This document shows, piece by piece, positions 10,736 through 24,089 of a stretch of 64,000 nucleotides of DNA (the stretch's first letter is position 1; each line of letters begins with the position of its first letter). The stretch is from Xiphydria camelus (Eukaryota; Arthropoda; Insecta; Hymenoptera; Xiphydriidae). The stretch is taken from assembly GCA_963678675.1 (NCBI GenBank), contig OY783197.1:18825444-18889443 (forward strand). Direction: 5' to 3'. The position numbers and the translations under genes are program-made. Under the pieces are notes generated by a model that was given only the letters and a program-made list of their open reading frames with translations, did no database searches and had not been told where the DNA came from.

Positions 10736-13700
10736 GAGTGTCCGACGTGTTCCGGTCGGGCGCGAACGTATTCCACGCGGCTGGGGTACGCAAGAGTACA
10801 AAACCGAGTAAGTACTCGTCAGCTGTCAGAGATTTTCCGTGAGCCATCTGCAACTTGATGTAATTAATCGGTGGGTTGGGAGAGAGAAGGGGGGAGGTAT
10901 AAGCGACTGCAAGAGGCTCTGTAGAAAAAACATCAAAGGCGTGTCACAGAATGTGTACGTGCGTGCGTGCGCGCGCGCCCGTGGTTGTCCTCATTTGAAG
11001 ACTATTAGCATGCCACGAAACCAGACATCGCGCGCCTAGCCTTATTCGAGAACACCGTTGAAAGGCGCGAGACTCGCGGTTACAAAAGCTTTGTCGGGGA
11101 GAGCAGCTTTGTACATGTTATTCGATGTACTTTTTGAGTGAATGGGTGCCTAATTTAGCATACAGTAGCGTGAACTATGTAAATAACACTTGATCTTTCA
11201 TGGGTGTTCTTGTTTCGGATCTGGCTGAGAGTTGCGACGTGACACCGTCTCTGTTCACCGTGATGTTCCGTGTAAACACTTTGATTCGTCGCGTAGGACT
11301 CCGATTGCGGCTTCGCGTGTACGGTCGCTGAGATGAACGCGTAAACTTTGTCCGGTCGGGGCACAGTATTACAGTTTCAAGAGGGTCACCGCTATTCCGG
11401 TCGGACGAGTGTGGATCCTTCCAAACGAAAAGCGATCGACGGCTGTGGTGCGAAAATAATGATTTCGTGCAGCAGTGCCGCGTGTGTCCGGGCCTAAAGC
11501 GGGCAGTTTCGATTTATTTTTTCATTTGCTTGTAGTAATGCGGATGTGTGGTATTCCAATTATTGTTAGATTCGTTCAACGAAATATTAATATTACTTCA
11601 AGATTATCGCACCATTCTTCTTAATAAAACTGCGAAGATCGACTATATTTCATTTGGAAGGATCTCACAGTGTTCCGCACTTACCGCGTGCATATCCGCG
11701 AAGCCGCTGCGACAGAGTGGCGGAGTATCTGTGTAAAATGATATTTATCGGAATATTTGCTCACCTTCGAAAAAGGATCGCTTTAGTCGACTAAAAAAAT
11801 GACGAACGACGAGAGTTTCGAGACGTGGAATCAGAGAGCGTGTTAAATTCGGCGCGGCAAAATCGTGAAATTACTATACATACGTAATAATATAGTCGTT
11901 AATCGCGAGTATGTCCATACGGAGAGGCATCCTATTTTTTTTTTCTTTTGCACTTTTGCAATTGGAAAGAAGTGCGAATGTACGTTCATAATTTTCTTTT
12001 CTCTTGCCTCGTTGTTCCTACGTATGGATAAACCCCATGTGGGATGAGCGGATGTAATCTGCTTTTCCTTTTCATGGGGGGGGGGGGGGGGCGTACAACG
12101 TATACATATATATACTGTTTTACATTCTGAATCCACTCTTCTCCCGTATCACAAGGTAGAGATAGAGTTTTGTTCGTCGCGATCCTACCAAAGAACGCAG
12201 ACGTTAAACGCGACATCGGACTCTCGTAACCCAAGACCGTCGGGGCGCGCGACATCGAGTCTGATCTTCGATGAACACGTCTGCATTCTCTGACCTTTGC
12301 AACTGCCGAAAGCACGTTGACTTTACTTCGTATTTCTTCGGTCGGAATATGGACCGAGCAAGATTCGGGATGAGGGAACAAGTGCGGACTTTAATCATAC
12401 ACAAACACACCACGCGTTAAGAGAGAGGTAGGGATAATATTCTTTCTTAGCATTTTTTCATTACATTTTTTACGCGTATAATGTAAACATATTAATCGTA
12501 ATGATGTAGTGTCGGATAAGGTGTGTAGTAGCGCTCTACAGCGGTAGAATTGAATGGGCTACTTTCATGGATCGCGTATGTTTCTATTCTTCGTAGTACA
12601 CGCAAGGTTTCTACTCGAATGGAAAATATCGGGAATTTATGTTTTGTAACGTGAAAATGTGCAGTTTGCGCCAAAAAGCTCGAGGAGACGCAAAATTGGG
12701 AATGATAACGATACTTGGAAGTGGAAACTATAGCGGAACACTCCGCTGGTTTGCTGAGTGACGTCGAATCGAGGTGAAAAATCTAGAATTCAAAATTCTA
12801 TTTCCTTCTCTTTTTTGCGAATGACATCGGTATGTCTAACATTCTTTTGGTGTAGTGCCCCGGTGTCGGGGTAATACATATGCAGAATCGAAAAATAAAC
12901 CATAAAGGTAGCCCATTGTCGGGAATACGAGTGTCTCCTCTAACTTCAGAGAAGGTCATATAACACTGTCGACGATTTTCAAAAAAGAGAATGCGAGAAA
13001 GGAATGATAGTTTTTGGTTTTGGAAATTCAGGGAGTGTATATTTTAACTTGTTACTTTCAACGACTCCTCGTTTCGAATTCGAGATCGTGGAACAAGTAC
13101 GTTTTAGTTGTCATCAGAGTTTATTTATCGCGTTTAATCGATCGTCGGTAGTATTTTACCATTCTTTGATTATTCGGATTAGTGTCGTCTTATTAATTAC
13201 GATTAAGCATATTTTAAAATGAAAAAAAGAGAGAGAGAAAGGGCAGGCTTCGCGAACACGTGAAATTAGATTGGGAAAATGCGGAACATTGAATTGAAAC
13301 AGCGAAAAGAAAGCTTGAGATAAGAAGTACTACAACTACATTTAAGTCCGTATGAAGTATCTGCCGAAGATTCTGCTTCGCGCCGGTCGTTGATGCGAGA
13401 TCGTCGGTATCGGATTCTTCTCCACTTCTTTTTATATCTTCTCTCAAATCGAACTCTCGCGAAATTGAACTCGGCCATACCTTTCCTTCGACAATTCCGA
13501 AAGAATCTTTGTACGTCTCGCAACCACCGTTTTCTGACTCTGCAGCTCGGCACACCGCACGACAATTCGATATGTCGGCTAGTTGAAGGATGCGCGGTGC
13601 GAACAGAAAAAGAAACACATACACACACACAAAACACAAATACTATACTGGTGTATGTTACCATGACAGAAAAAACCCAATGCAGTACCTGATAGACTAA

Positions 13701-16700
13701 GTTGTATCGTTTAGAGTGAGACGTAGACATGTCAATGTTATTACTGTACCTCCATTAATTGTTATTTATTACTTTTTACATTCAGCGATGTTTTTTAGAT
13801 TACGACAGAAAAATCTAAACTATGCAATAACGAGCACGCGAGAACATCGAACGAGATAGCGTTTACACTCGATATTCGTACGCGTTTAGAACAAAAAAAA
13901 AAGACTCAATATGTAATTATTGTCCTCCATTCGGGAACCGTGATCGCGTAATAACGTGCTTTTCGGGCACGATCGAACGATCCGTTTCACGTCTCGCTTT
14001 CACCGGTTTTCTTTTTTCGTTTCTCTCGATGTTTACGGCATGCTTAATTAACGATGGACTTCAAGACGATGGAACTGTGCGTCTTTTCGATTGCGAACCA
14101 TCGTGCATCGTGTTTCCTTTTATTTTCGAAACCCAGTGACTTCCGTGTAGCCTGCGAGTGATTTTTTTTAAAAAGGGGCTATTAGCAAGTAGCCTTTTAT
14201 GAAGGACTTCGTTAAGTTTGTTCGTTTAATGAAATGTAGTATTTTTTCGGGGGAATCGGACGGCGAACGAAGCTACCGTTCCTCGTCGTGTTGCTGGCCT
14301 CTCTGCCGTAATTATTTTCTCTTTATTGTATTAGTTTTTGTCACCAGCTTATCGAGCGATCTATCGTTCCAACGCGAGGTGTGCGCTAAAATGCTATGAT
14401 TTTCGCGTCCTGACGTGAGATTTAGTCAGTTAACGCGCACCCAATTGGAGCGAGAAGATCCGCGAACAAGCACGGTTCAGGGAGAGAAAGAATGATATTT
14501 CCTTCGCGTTTCTACGGAATACTTTCTTTCAATGCACGTTGAAGAGAGACGTGCGACGAGAATCTCAATGACTGCATCAATCACTTACAATTAGGAATTT
14601 CCAATGGCATTAACGGTTAACGCCATTTTGTTGCAAGAATATTTTACACTCCGTCTCGAATAGAGATCCCTTCACCCGTTTTCGCAGTGTTAACGTTAAA
14701 TCGTGCGTTATCAATTATACAGTATTACAGAATCACCCGAGCCGTTTGTAGTCTCCCGTAGTCGTCCTGTGATGCGACTTTATAGTTTCCAGTCGCATAT
14801 TAACAAGGATTACTATCACAGTTGTAAAACGCAAATGAGATGCCATATTGTTGCAACAAATCTTGGAAAATATATAAATTACACAATTATAATTTACAAT
14901 ATATTCGCTTTGACGTCGCTGTTATTCTCTTGGTGTCGCCGCCCAACGATTGCCAGTTGTCTTTTGTCGATCCGTTTTGCAGCAAAATTAAGATCACTGA
15001 TAAAATAATATTGCCGAATAGGGCGGTGGGAATATCATTATCAAAAGCAATCTTTTCGTTCTTCTCGATGTACAATAGAATCCTTCAAACTCTACACGTA
15101 ACCGCGAAACGGAATTGCTTAAAGCAATGCGCTATAATGTAGGACATATCACCTGCTTCTTCAGTTACGCAAGTTGGTCGGCACATTTTTCTCGATCGTG
15201 AGAGATGGTCTCGGTTTGGCAAGCTCTATTGTACATTGATATCACGACTGGCTATCCGGGTTATTGTTTAATCCGAAACCAGTGTGAGGAAGGGAAGAAA
15301 TATTACATTTTCCAGCGGTGCGCGAGAGATATAGCGACGATCGAAGGACACAAGTGAAAGAACAATTTACGCTTAGCAAAACTATGTATTAATCATCTTC
15401 ATTCCTAGCCGCATAATTATTCCATATTCATAGAATTGTCGATGGACGTCGTGTAGTAGAGTCCTGACAGTATTCAGTTTTTGTTTATATTTCTCCATTC
15501 GTCTCGTAGGCCCTTTTTTCTTTTTCACCTGGGTAGGAAAAATCATTGTAACTCCCGTTAAGTGTTTCGCGATAAGGTTTCGACGAGGCTGAGCTTAGGG
15601 ATTAGAAAAACAAAATGTTAATCGCTGGGAGAAAAGGTAGCCCTGTACGAAGGATGCTCGCAACGGGAAAACAAATTATGATCAAACGATATATTCCATG
15701 CACAGCGGTCAATACCTCCGAATAATAATGTGGATGTGATAAGTTTTAGCTGTTGTATAGATCCGAGTGTATAGGGTCGCCTGCTCGATACAGTCAACGT
15801 AATATTAATCGCGCAGATTATTCCATTCAAGTACAAAGCAATAAAGATCGGTGTGAGGTGACCTTTGAGAGAGCACGGATATGCGAGGTAAAACAAACTT
15901 TCCATCTAGGACTGCGTTTTCAGCTGGAAATTCTTGCGGTAACGCGCGGCGGAAATACGTAAGCTATTTGCGGACTATCATAATGGAGAGAACTTCCTCT
16001 CTTCCTTTCTCTTTGTCAGAGGATGGAATTTTGGAAACGAGACTCGACACCGCGTTCGAAGTCTACGTAGATACGCGTTGCTGAAGAAATAACCGCAGTA
16101 GGAAGCTTATCGCAAGGGTGTGCATCGATTCCATTCCTCCTGTGATTTTCAAAGAGAATATTAACGAGGCAAACTTCTGGCATTTTGCCGTATACTATGA
16201 TAAAGTATTAACGTATCGTGCGGCGACTCTAGTCGAACGAATATACCTCCATAAGGGTCGCTCTTCGAAGGGTGACTTACATTACTTAATTTTAACTTAA
16301 CCTCAGTACCTACTAGCTGCTATTATTTAGAGTAGTATACAGTTTTACATACCTCACACGGAATGCGCCACTCCAGAGGCGCGGGCAGGTAGTTGCGCGC
16401 GATTCGGGGGTGTTTCTTTTCTTTTATATTCTTCAATTCCTAGCAGAGGTTTCTCTTTTAATTAATAAGGTAACTGATAACTGCGAAAAAATTAACGATC
16501 ATTGCCAATCGGTTTCTCCTTACTTTCTTAAATTACCCGATAGTCGTAAGTCGTCGTAAACTAACTTACGTAATTTTGAACGCCTATCAACCGGAATTCC
16601 TTCCGTTTCCTTTCGGTTATCTCCACGAAAACTCGACTTTCCTTCACTTTTACCGTACGTCTAGTTCTTTATCGTATCCAATAAGTGAACCGTTTTTTAA

Positions 16701-18906
16701 GGTGCAGTTACTTTGTACATATTTTACACACAATTGTGTACATATATATTATCTACTGAGAATATTAAAAGTATATATTTTAATATATTACATATAATTA
16801 ATTATATGAAATTATAACCTTATTGTTTGATAGTATTAAAATTGAAGCGATACACGAGATGTTTAATAATATTGTTGACCGTTCTGAAGACAGCATATTG
16901 TTGTAACGGCGATTGAATAAAATTAATTAAGGCAGCGTATTCTAAGTTTCCTCTGATTAATTCTCGTATGGGCTGTTTGATACTTACTTTTAAAAAAAAG
17001 CGTACACAATTGCTTGCCTGTTTTACATACAAAAAAATTGACCTTCCCAATAGACCGCAGTTTCGGATATGGGTACCCCGCGGAAGTGTTCATTTTGGAA
17101 CTTCTCTAGTACCTTCCACGACTTTTTTTTACTCAACATCGTTGGATCAGGTACTTGGAGAAGGTAGCGTTTGTAATTATCTTATATCTACTGAATAATT
17201 TGCAATAGCAAGGAGTGGCGATAATTGATAAAGTCATTCAATTCGATCTGCGCGGGTATAGTTTATTTGAAAAAACAGTAGTATACATGATATATTAATA
17301 ATAATTTATGTTTAAGCCTCTTGCCTTACGGAAAAATAATATTAGCGAAATTACTACGTTTTTTTGAGCAAACGGGTTTCAACCGTTTTTTCGCTAATTT
17401 CCAACAGTTCGCAATCTTTAATAATTGTTTATGAACTTTATGGCGATCTAATATTATGTCTTCGTAAAGATTAAACCTGACTCACACCACGTGTTGTCGT
17501 GTAATCGCTAATATATACTTTTACACGCTGTGGATATACATTTAGAGTTCTGCTTTCATAATAACATATTATAATTCTACGCACGGTATTTATTTCCATT
17601 CACTAATGGAAGAATATATCAAAAAGACTATCAATCAATAATTCTAAGCTATGCTTCGATGTCTTTGAGATTAATAGAAGTCTATTTCGCTTGTTTCATT
17701 ATTGCGATTTGGTGTACTTTTGATTTTTCATCCGCGAAAAGTATCACATTTCAATCAATTTCAATCATTTATGAAGATCGTGGTACTGCTATTTTTTTTA
17801 TTGAATGTATAAATTTGAAATAATCCATTTTTTAAGAACTGGTTGCGTCTATACATTTGGACTTGGTTCGATTGCAGAAACCAGCCATTAAATTCATTGT
17901 AAGAGTGTATAAATGCACTGAAGAATGACTTATGTTTCGCGATTCGTTAAAAAACAACCTGCGCAATCGCATGACTAATAGTAGGAAAATGGAAGAAATT
18001 ATATTATTTGTTCCCACGGAATTTAATTCCAATTGGACAGAGAAGAAGAAATTAACGAGATTTTTTGTTTCCATTTAGAATCCGTCCGATAGTTTTATGC
18101 GATTTTACTCGCGCTTATCCAAATTATGTATTCGAACAGAGAGTATCGTAATATCGAACCTTTGGCACTGGCAAATTTAAATTGACAATTTCGCCCTTAT
18201 CACCGATAAAATTCTAGAGAACGCGTATTAAATAATCATGGCAGGGTTCTCCTTTCGATTAAGATGCATCATTTTCTTCCCTCACTGTTTGTCTAGGAAA
18301 TAGCGCTAATTGAATTGGCCAGGCAAAAACGTTTACCGCTATTCCGAATTATTTCCTAAGCTAAATGTTTGACTCTATCAGTTCTCGCCGTATCTGCGAT
18401 TTATTTCACGATCGCTAATGGCTTCAGTATCGCAGGATGAGCTGAAACTTGAGCTAAAGCTAATATTATGTAAAAAGTTAAGTACATACATTGCTTTATT
18501 TATCACATATGGCAGTAGGCCTATCAATAACTTCTCCTATGTTTCCTTGCATTGACTTATAAGCCGTTGCAGTCACCTGTATTAGGTGTCTAACGCATTT
18601 AACTCTCGATAAAGGTGATCTACGTAATGTAACTTCGGTAAATCTTGTTAGGCACTAGGTGAAACGCTTGTCGGATTGGTCGTTCAATTATTATCGAACT
18701 CACGTGTAACGATGCTTCTTCGACTATTGATCGCAGCATCGATTACAGTACTAAGGAATGTGGGAAAATCTTCATGGCCGCGTAATCGTCTAGTACCTGC
18801 GAATCAAGTACATATGAAAATGTTTAGTTAACTTTTGTCGAATGCTTCAACCTTCGCGTTTGTTTTCGCATACGTTCGAACACAAGCGAGAGACGATAAT
18901 AGTGTA
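10736..18906. other. Eight-kilobase stretch with no recognised gene
   Basis: Neither strand shows a frame with recognisable protein similarity or an exon-like pattern. The region could hold a long 3' UTR of the Ig/FN3 receptor, as is common for neural receptor genes, then intergenic DNA, and the 3' UTR of the SDR gene at its right edge. It includes a 16-G run, a CA-rich microsatellite near 13615-13640 and AT-rich DNA at 16690-16810. I saw no transposon termini here, in contrast to 20-46 kb. Confidence 0.4.
12076..12091 (+). repeat. Homopolymer run of 16 G
   Basis: Sixteen consecutive G residues lie within otherwise mixed sequence. The length is prone to sequencing error and polymorphism. A run this long can also form a G-quadruplex. 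Confidence 0.9.
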
Positions 18907-20833
18907 TTACGAGCTGACCTCTTTGAGAGCTTCTTTAGTGACTTTAGGATATAAATAGGTGAAACCCGTTGCCTTCGACAGCTTTCCCGGCGACAAGTAC
19001 AAATGCTTGTTAAATAGAAGTTCTTGATCGATATACGGTGACAACGGACTGTTCTCAACTCCGTCCTTGTTGCATGCCTCTGCCCACGGGCCCATATGCT
19101 TGTCGTTTATTTCCTCCACCACGGTATTCATGTCTGTCTGCAAATATCGAATGACGTTGTCATACTGGGAATAAATTGCGACTCCGATAAAGAAGTTGTA
19201 TCCCGGCTCAGCAAGGCAGCCCTACTCCATCAAATATCGACAAAGTACTTCGACAACGAACCTTAGCCAGCGTGGACAATGTGGTACCCCAGTAGTCGTG
19301 ATTAATGTTAAAAAGTTCCGAAACGATCGCACTTATCGAACCCTGTGTAGAATCGCCCTCGTCCACGAGGTTGTACGTCTGGCCCAGCGTCTGGTGTTGA
19401 ATAGCAACATCCCAAAGCGCTCTGGCGACGTCTCTCACGTGAACCGTGTTCATGTGGAGATCCGGTCCCCAGAGTAACTTCATCATTTCGCCTAAATGCT
19501 TGTAAACCGCTCCTACTACTAAACGCGGAGCTGGCAAATCGAATAAAGAACGTCGCGTACAAAAACTGGCGTCGTACTGTGTCTATTCAAATTATTACAC
19601 GAGGATGTCTTTATATGTGAATTATACGTGAAGAAATATTACCTAAACCATTTCTATCTCCAGGACCGTAAACGATCGCTGGTCTTACTATGGTGTACTT
19701 CAATTCTGAAATATTCTTTAGATCCTGCTCCACCTGCACTTTATGCTTGGCTACAAAGGTCCATGGATCTACGTCGTCGTCCTCTTTATGAGGCGCCTGT
19801 ACAGATTGCAAGGAAGTTGACGATTATGTACTTTCTGCGGTAAAAGGCTCTTGGCTTCATTGCAGTACTTGTAGAGCGTAGTGCAGCCAGCCGCGTTGCT
19901 CCGATTTTTTTTTTCAAATAACGAAAAATACCTTTTCAGAGGAATTGAGATTGCCAGCAGAAATCTCAATATAACGCTCCACGCCGATCTTGGCAGCCTG
20001 CTCCGCGCAATTAATACTAAGCTTGTGAATCCCTTCTTTGTAGACAGGGTCTGTCTGCCCAGACTTTGTCTCTCCCGCGCAATTGAACACATAATTTACC
20101 ACGTCGTCCATCGCAAAGGCATTTTCGCAGGAGGCTAAATGAGGGCAAATTGATTAGACGATAACATGTCAGATCCAACCATAGCCAAAAAAAATACTGA
20201 AAAATACGGTGTTTTGGAATTTTTTATCCTCATTGCAGTATAGTTTAGGTATTTTATCAGTAATAATACTGGAAAATCACTGGTATTCGACGCTGCAGAT
20301 GTCAGTATGATTCTAATATAATTTGAGTATTTTATCAGTATATCAGTATTATTTAGGGTATGGAAAATTCTGAAACACCGTATTCTTCGAGTATAATTAG
20401 CGTATTTACTTGGTATTTTGTCCATATCATACTAATTTGTTACCACATCTGAATTGTACTAATGAAATACCGAAAAATTGTGTATGATCGCTTATTGTCC
20501 AGCTGTTAAATGGAAAAAATGTGACGTTTACCTGCATTTATCAAATTGGCGCTTTTAAATTCCACCAACGGGTGTTCGAAAACTTGTTGATGTTTAGCAT
20601 TGAGCCACGCTGTTTGCGGGGGCACCTTATCAACGATTCGCAGGGAGGAGACCAGCTCCTTATCTACAAGGTACTCTACAAGGTGACGCCCAATGAAGCC
20701 GCATCCTGCATCGAAAGATCTCTATATCGTGACTTGCTTCCTCCGCGGAACTGAGAAATTAGGATACGTTGAATCTAAACTCACCTCCTAAAATAATAAC
20801 GACCGGCTTCCTGTCACCCGAAGCAGTAGCCAT
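18907..20833 (-). CDS. Extended short-chain dehydrogenase/reductase (NAD-dependent epimerase/dehydratase-like)
   Basis: Six exons give 359 aa: 20833-20785, 20705-20532, 20134-19932, 19796-19643, 19530-19262 and 19137-18907. Residues 16-22 form GGCGFIG, the Rossmann nucleotide-binding motif of extended SDRs, split across exons 1 and 2. Next comes a VFNCAGETK segment in the beta-4 position, then ERYIEISAG, then TIVRPAIVYGPGDRNGLG, the typical RP..YGPG signature, and HVRDVARALWDVA near the substrate-binding side. Similar insect proteins are often labelled dTDP-glucose 4,6-dehydratase, but the real substrate is not shown by the sequence. The segment FVAKHKVQVEQ sits where the catalytic YxxxK normally occurs and has no Tyr four residues before its Lys, so this may be an atypical or non-canonical SDR. 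Intron 2 contains an inverted-repeat element. Confidence 0.85.
20192..20396. repeat. Inverted-repeat element in SDR intron 2
   Basis: Arms containing AATACGGTGTTTTGGAATTTT on the left and a close reverse complement (AAAATTCTGAAACACCGTATT) on the right flank an AT-rich interior with several CAGTAT/ATACTG words. It looks like a degraded MITE. Boundaries are approximate. Confidence 0.55.
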
Positions 20834-21889
20834 CGTGAATTATCATTCAACTACAGCCGCTCGTTATTTCCGGCTTGAAATTCGACGAATCTGGCGCTCC
20901 GCAGTCGCTCGCAAATGAAACGTTTGTCAACGATATCGAACGCGGAATGCTTGTTAATCGCGGGGGAATTTAATTAACCTTTAAAAATGTAAAACGTCAA
21001 AAACCGGAGCACTCGCATTCGACAGTCACTGTTAAAAGTAATAGGTATACCACTCAGTGACAGGGAGCACCACTGTCCGAGAAGCGATAATTTGATTCGA
21101 AATTATTCTGGCAGATGACGCATCTATGCAGTTTTCAAATAAAATGTTGCGCACTGTTGTATCCCGCATTGTTATAATGGTAACAAATACCTACCTATAT
21201 ACAAGATGCTCGAATATTTCCGTGAAAATGCCGTCTCTTCTAGTTGCTGATAATTTTTATATAATAAAAAAAATTTAGTCATAAATAATAATTCAACAAA
21301 AATTTTCATTAGCCCTAATTTTGATTGGATTTTCTCCAAGGCCCCCCCCAAACCAATACGAATTATTCGCAGCGGATTCGTGACAGAAAGTTCGCAGCGA
21401 AATTTATGGCGGAATCCGTAGGAAACCTCACATCAAAGCGAATGTAATCGCATCATATGCGTCATATTTTCCGCATCGAAAAGGTTGAATGCTATTGCTG
21501 AAAACGAAAAACAACCAATACTTACTTAATTATAATAGACAAAAAAATGTTAGATACAGTAAATAGTAAGTACATACCATTTTCTCCTATTTTACTCCAA
21601 ACCTTATCCTTTTTTCGAATATTCTTATAATCTTCATCACAGAAAGGTCACATAGGTAGTATGCAGTATGGGATACTTTCGAACCAATTCAATAATTTTT
21701 TCCATTTTAATTATTTTCTTATTTATCGACACTGCGAAATTACTACGAATCCGAGAAAAAATGCATCCAATTGCTAACTGTGCGAATACATTCGCAGATA
21801 ATTCGCAGTCTAATACGAAAAAAATCGTGCGGGTTTGAATGTGTATATTTACCGCAGTGGAAACAATATGATGCGAATTGTAAGCGGTG

Positions 21890-22170
21890 CGAACTTTCGC
21901 AGGTGCTTTGGGAGAGTCTTAAGAAATGCAACAAGGAGCTTAGAGAAGCGAGCGAAGCAATCAATATTCAGGAGATTAAAGTATGTTTAGAATTGACTGT
22001 AGTAATAAGGGATTTGGAAATCACAAAAAGCCTATTAGAAGCAACCGCAACAAGCAATAATTATGACATACACAATCAATGTCTTCTGTACAAGAACTAA
22101 AGAACCAGCTAGTATTAAAACAAGATCGTATTAATAATCTCGAGGAACTCCTCGATGAGGCAATATACTA
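21890..22170 (+). pseudogene. Coiled-coil protein fragment(s), possibly exons or pseudogene
   Basis: After a CAG at about 21900 the plus strand reads VLWESLKKCNKELREASEAI, then NIQEIK up to a GTATG donor-like site. A second stretch in another frame reads SSVQELKNQLVLKQDRINNL, then EELLDEA, and stops where an inverted-repeat element begins at 22172. Both have the heptad-like, charged composition of a coiled coil. They could be two exons of an unrecognised gene or a frameshifted relic. I do not recognise the parent protein. Confidence 0.35.
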
Positions 22171-22171
22171 T

Positions 22172-22362
22172 ACTATAGGCCTGTTGCGTACTTTCACAAG
22201 CGTAGCTTTTGTTTGTGTTACACATGTACGTATAGAGAATTTACACCCCAGTGTGTGTGTTTCGCCAAGAAACCCAGTTTGGCGGCGCTGTTTTCCGTAT
22301 ACATACAATACACATTCATACTTGTGATAGTGTGCATGGGCTCTACGCAATAGGCCTATAGT
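22172..22362. mobile_element. Small MITE, about 190 bp
   Basis: The ends are ACTATAGGCCTGTTGCG and, at the right, CGCAATAGGCCTATAGT, which are reverse complements with one mismatch. No open frame spans the interior. The element directly abuts the coiled-coil fragment and may have interrupted it. Confidence 0.6.
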
Positions 22363-22377
22363 GTCTTATGTCGTAAG

Positions 22378-22503
22378 GCGGAAATCCGAGGTTTTTTCAG
22401 ACTGTGTTTAATTGGCATGGTGAGGGGATGAGGCTCGCCTTCGGCACAATTATTAGTATAATAATTAAACACAGTCTTAAAAATTCGAGGATTTCAGCCG
22501 GAT
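22378..22503. mobile_element. Palindromic element with 37 bp arms
   Basis: The left arm runs from GGCGGAAATCC through AGACTGTGTTTAATT. The right arm runs from AATTAAACACAGTCT through GGATTTCAGCC. The inner 15 bp are perfectly complementary and the outer part is imperfect. The roughly 50 bp between them contains a GC-rich segment. It is probably a small MITE. Confidence 0.55.
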
Positions 22504-22710
22504 GACATACTATTTTTCCTCACGAATGCCCATTTCTCAAAACAAAACAAACAGAAGTATACACGGCTCATTTCACGTTGCGTTTATCAGTTTGGAAAAA
22601 GAACCCATTTCCGACTAAACAATCTTTTGACAGACTGCGGACTCCCGGTCGGTGTCGCGCGGGAAAAACGCCATCTTACGGTCTAAACATAGGCTCTAAA
22701 AGGCCTCGAA

Positions 22711-22941
22711 ATGGGCATGAGTGAGGAAAAAAAGGATTACGTCGTCGTAACGACTGATGCGAGAAAAATGGAGGAGCGTTTCAAACAACAAAATGAAATA
22801 CTTGCAGAAAATAGTGAGAAAATCACGGATTTAGATAGAAATCTAGAGCAGACCAACTTATGTTTGGCCGAGAAGACACAAACCATTGAAAGGCTCGAAG
22901 AGAAATTGGAATGTCAAACTAAAAAAATTGACAGACTATGA
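22711..22941 (+). pseudogene. Short coiled-coil open frame, 76 aa
   Basis: An ATG-initiated frame encodes a strongly heptad-patterned segment (KMEERFKQQNEILAENSEKI, then TDLDRNLEQT and ERLEEKLECQTKKIDRL) ending at a stop. Composition fits a coiled coil, like the fragments at 21.9-22.2 kb, and both may derive from one gene broken up by insertions. No family could be assigned, and whether it is expressed is unknown. Confidence 0.35.
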
Positions 22942-24002
22942 AGAGGTAAAGAACTCCATAAACCCGGAAACGCGTGATGGATTATTTCGTCGACCATATC
23001 GGGATGGAAAGCCAAACTTGTTCTTCATATGGCATATCCGATTAAAAGAATCAGTTGTTTTTGCATAGAAATCGTCGCGATATTGTTAATCTCGTCGATG
23101 GCGGGAAAGAATTTAGTCAATGTGCTATGTACGTCGGACGAAAGAAATATATATATTTTTACTGTAATTTTCATCGTACCTCCATTGTTTAGCACTAAAA
23201 ATGTTATAAACATTACATCCGATTGTGGGTTTAACTAAACTTTTTGTTGTACTCAATTAGCTATTTTTACATTAAATTTTCTATCTCTATTCAATTGTAC
23301 TTACTTAAAATAAATAACTTAACCTAAGCTAACCCTAACCGAATCTACTCCAATACTCTAACTCGTTAACCTATTCGCGCCGCTTCATGTGTATTGGCGG
23401 GTCATCATGCGTGAGAAGTGCGTCCCGGTGTGCGCATTACCCACGCCCTCTCGAATTTCGGCATACTTGCTGCACCCGGATGCTCATACGGTGCTGTTAC
23501 CTCAAGGCCCATGCGTCATGCAACCACACACACACTGTCTGTATCTTTCGTCACTAGGGAATGCAGCTGCCGCAAACGTAACGGCACCGGCTGCAGCAAG
23601 ATCGACACGTTTTTGGCTATCTGGGTGTATTGTCTAATAATATTTATACATATACACAAGTCTGTACAACTGTCGTTAAATTTTAAAAGTTATCATTGTT
23701 CCCTGACACCACAGCCATACCCACTGGCACCCCAAAACGATTTGTTCTTTATCTTTACAATTACTTACAGTCATATCACAGTGGTGAGATGCACCGATAA
23801 TATTTCAATCCAATCGTAGTTCCACATAAGTGGGCGATACTTTCGAAGCTCATATACAGGAGGGAGAATAGTTCTCGATATACATTCGGATTGGAAAGAT
23901 CCCGAACTGACCAATTTCTATAGACGTTGATATTTATTCAAGAGACATCTCCAGGCTGACGAATGTCCACTAATTTCTTCACTGAAATAGGTAGAATAAC
24001 AT

Positions 24003-24089
24003 GAAGCGAGCTGGAGCAGGAATTTGGCCCCTCGTAGCCATAGAAAGTAGTGGAAACGAGAGGCCAACTTCCTGTTCCAACTCACTCCG
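24003..24089 (-). repeat. GGCCCCTCG hairpin family, copy H1
   Basis: The left arm ends AGCAGGAATTTGGCCCCTCG and the right arm begins CGAGAGGCCAACTTCCTGTT. The loop contains GAAAGTAGTGG and so lies in the minus orientation. It is about 0.9 kb downstream of the multicopper oxidase stop codon. The lower stem pairs CAGG with CCTG. Confidence 0.75.

Noticed and set aside
13214..13730. Minus-strand open frames with a hydrophobic Cys/Val/Phe start (VFCVCVCVSFSV)
   Set aside because: The hydrophobic stretch is a translated CA microsatellite; the rest shows no family resemblance.
23310..23345. TTAACCTAAGCTAACCCTAACC, reminiscent of insect telomere (CCTAA)n
   Set aside because: The units are degenerate, few and not tandem; the window is gene-rich and internal.
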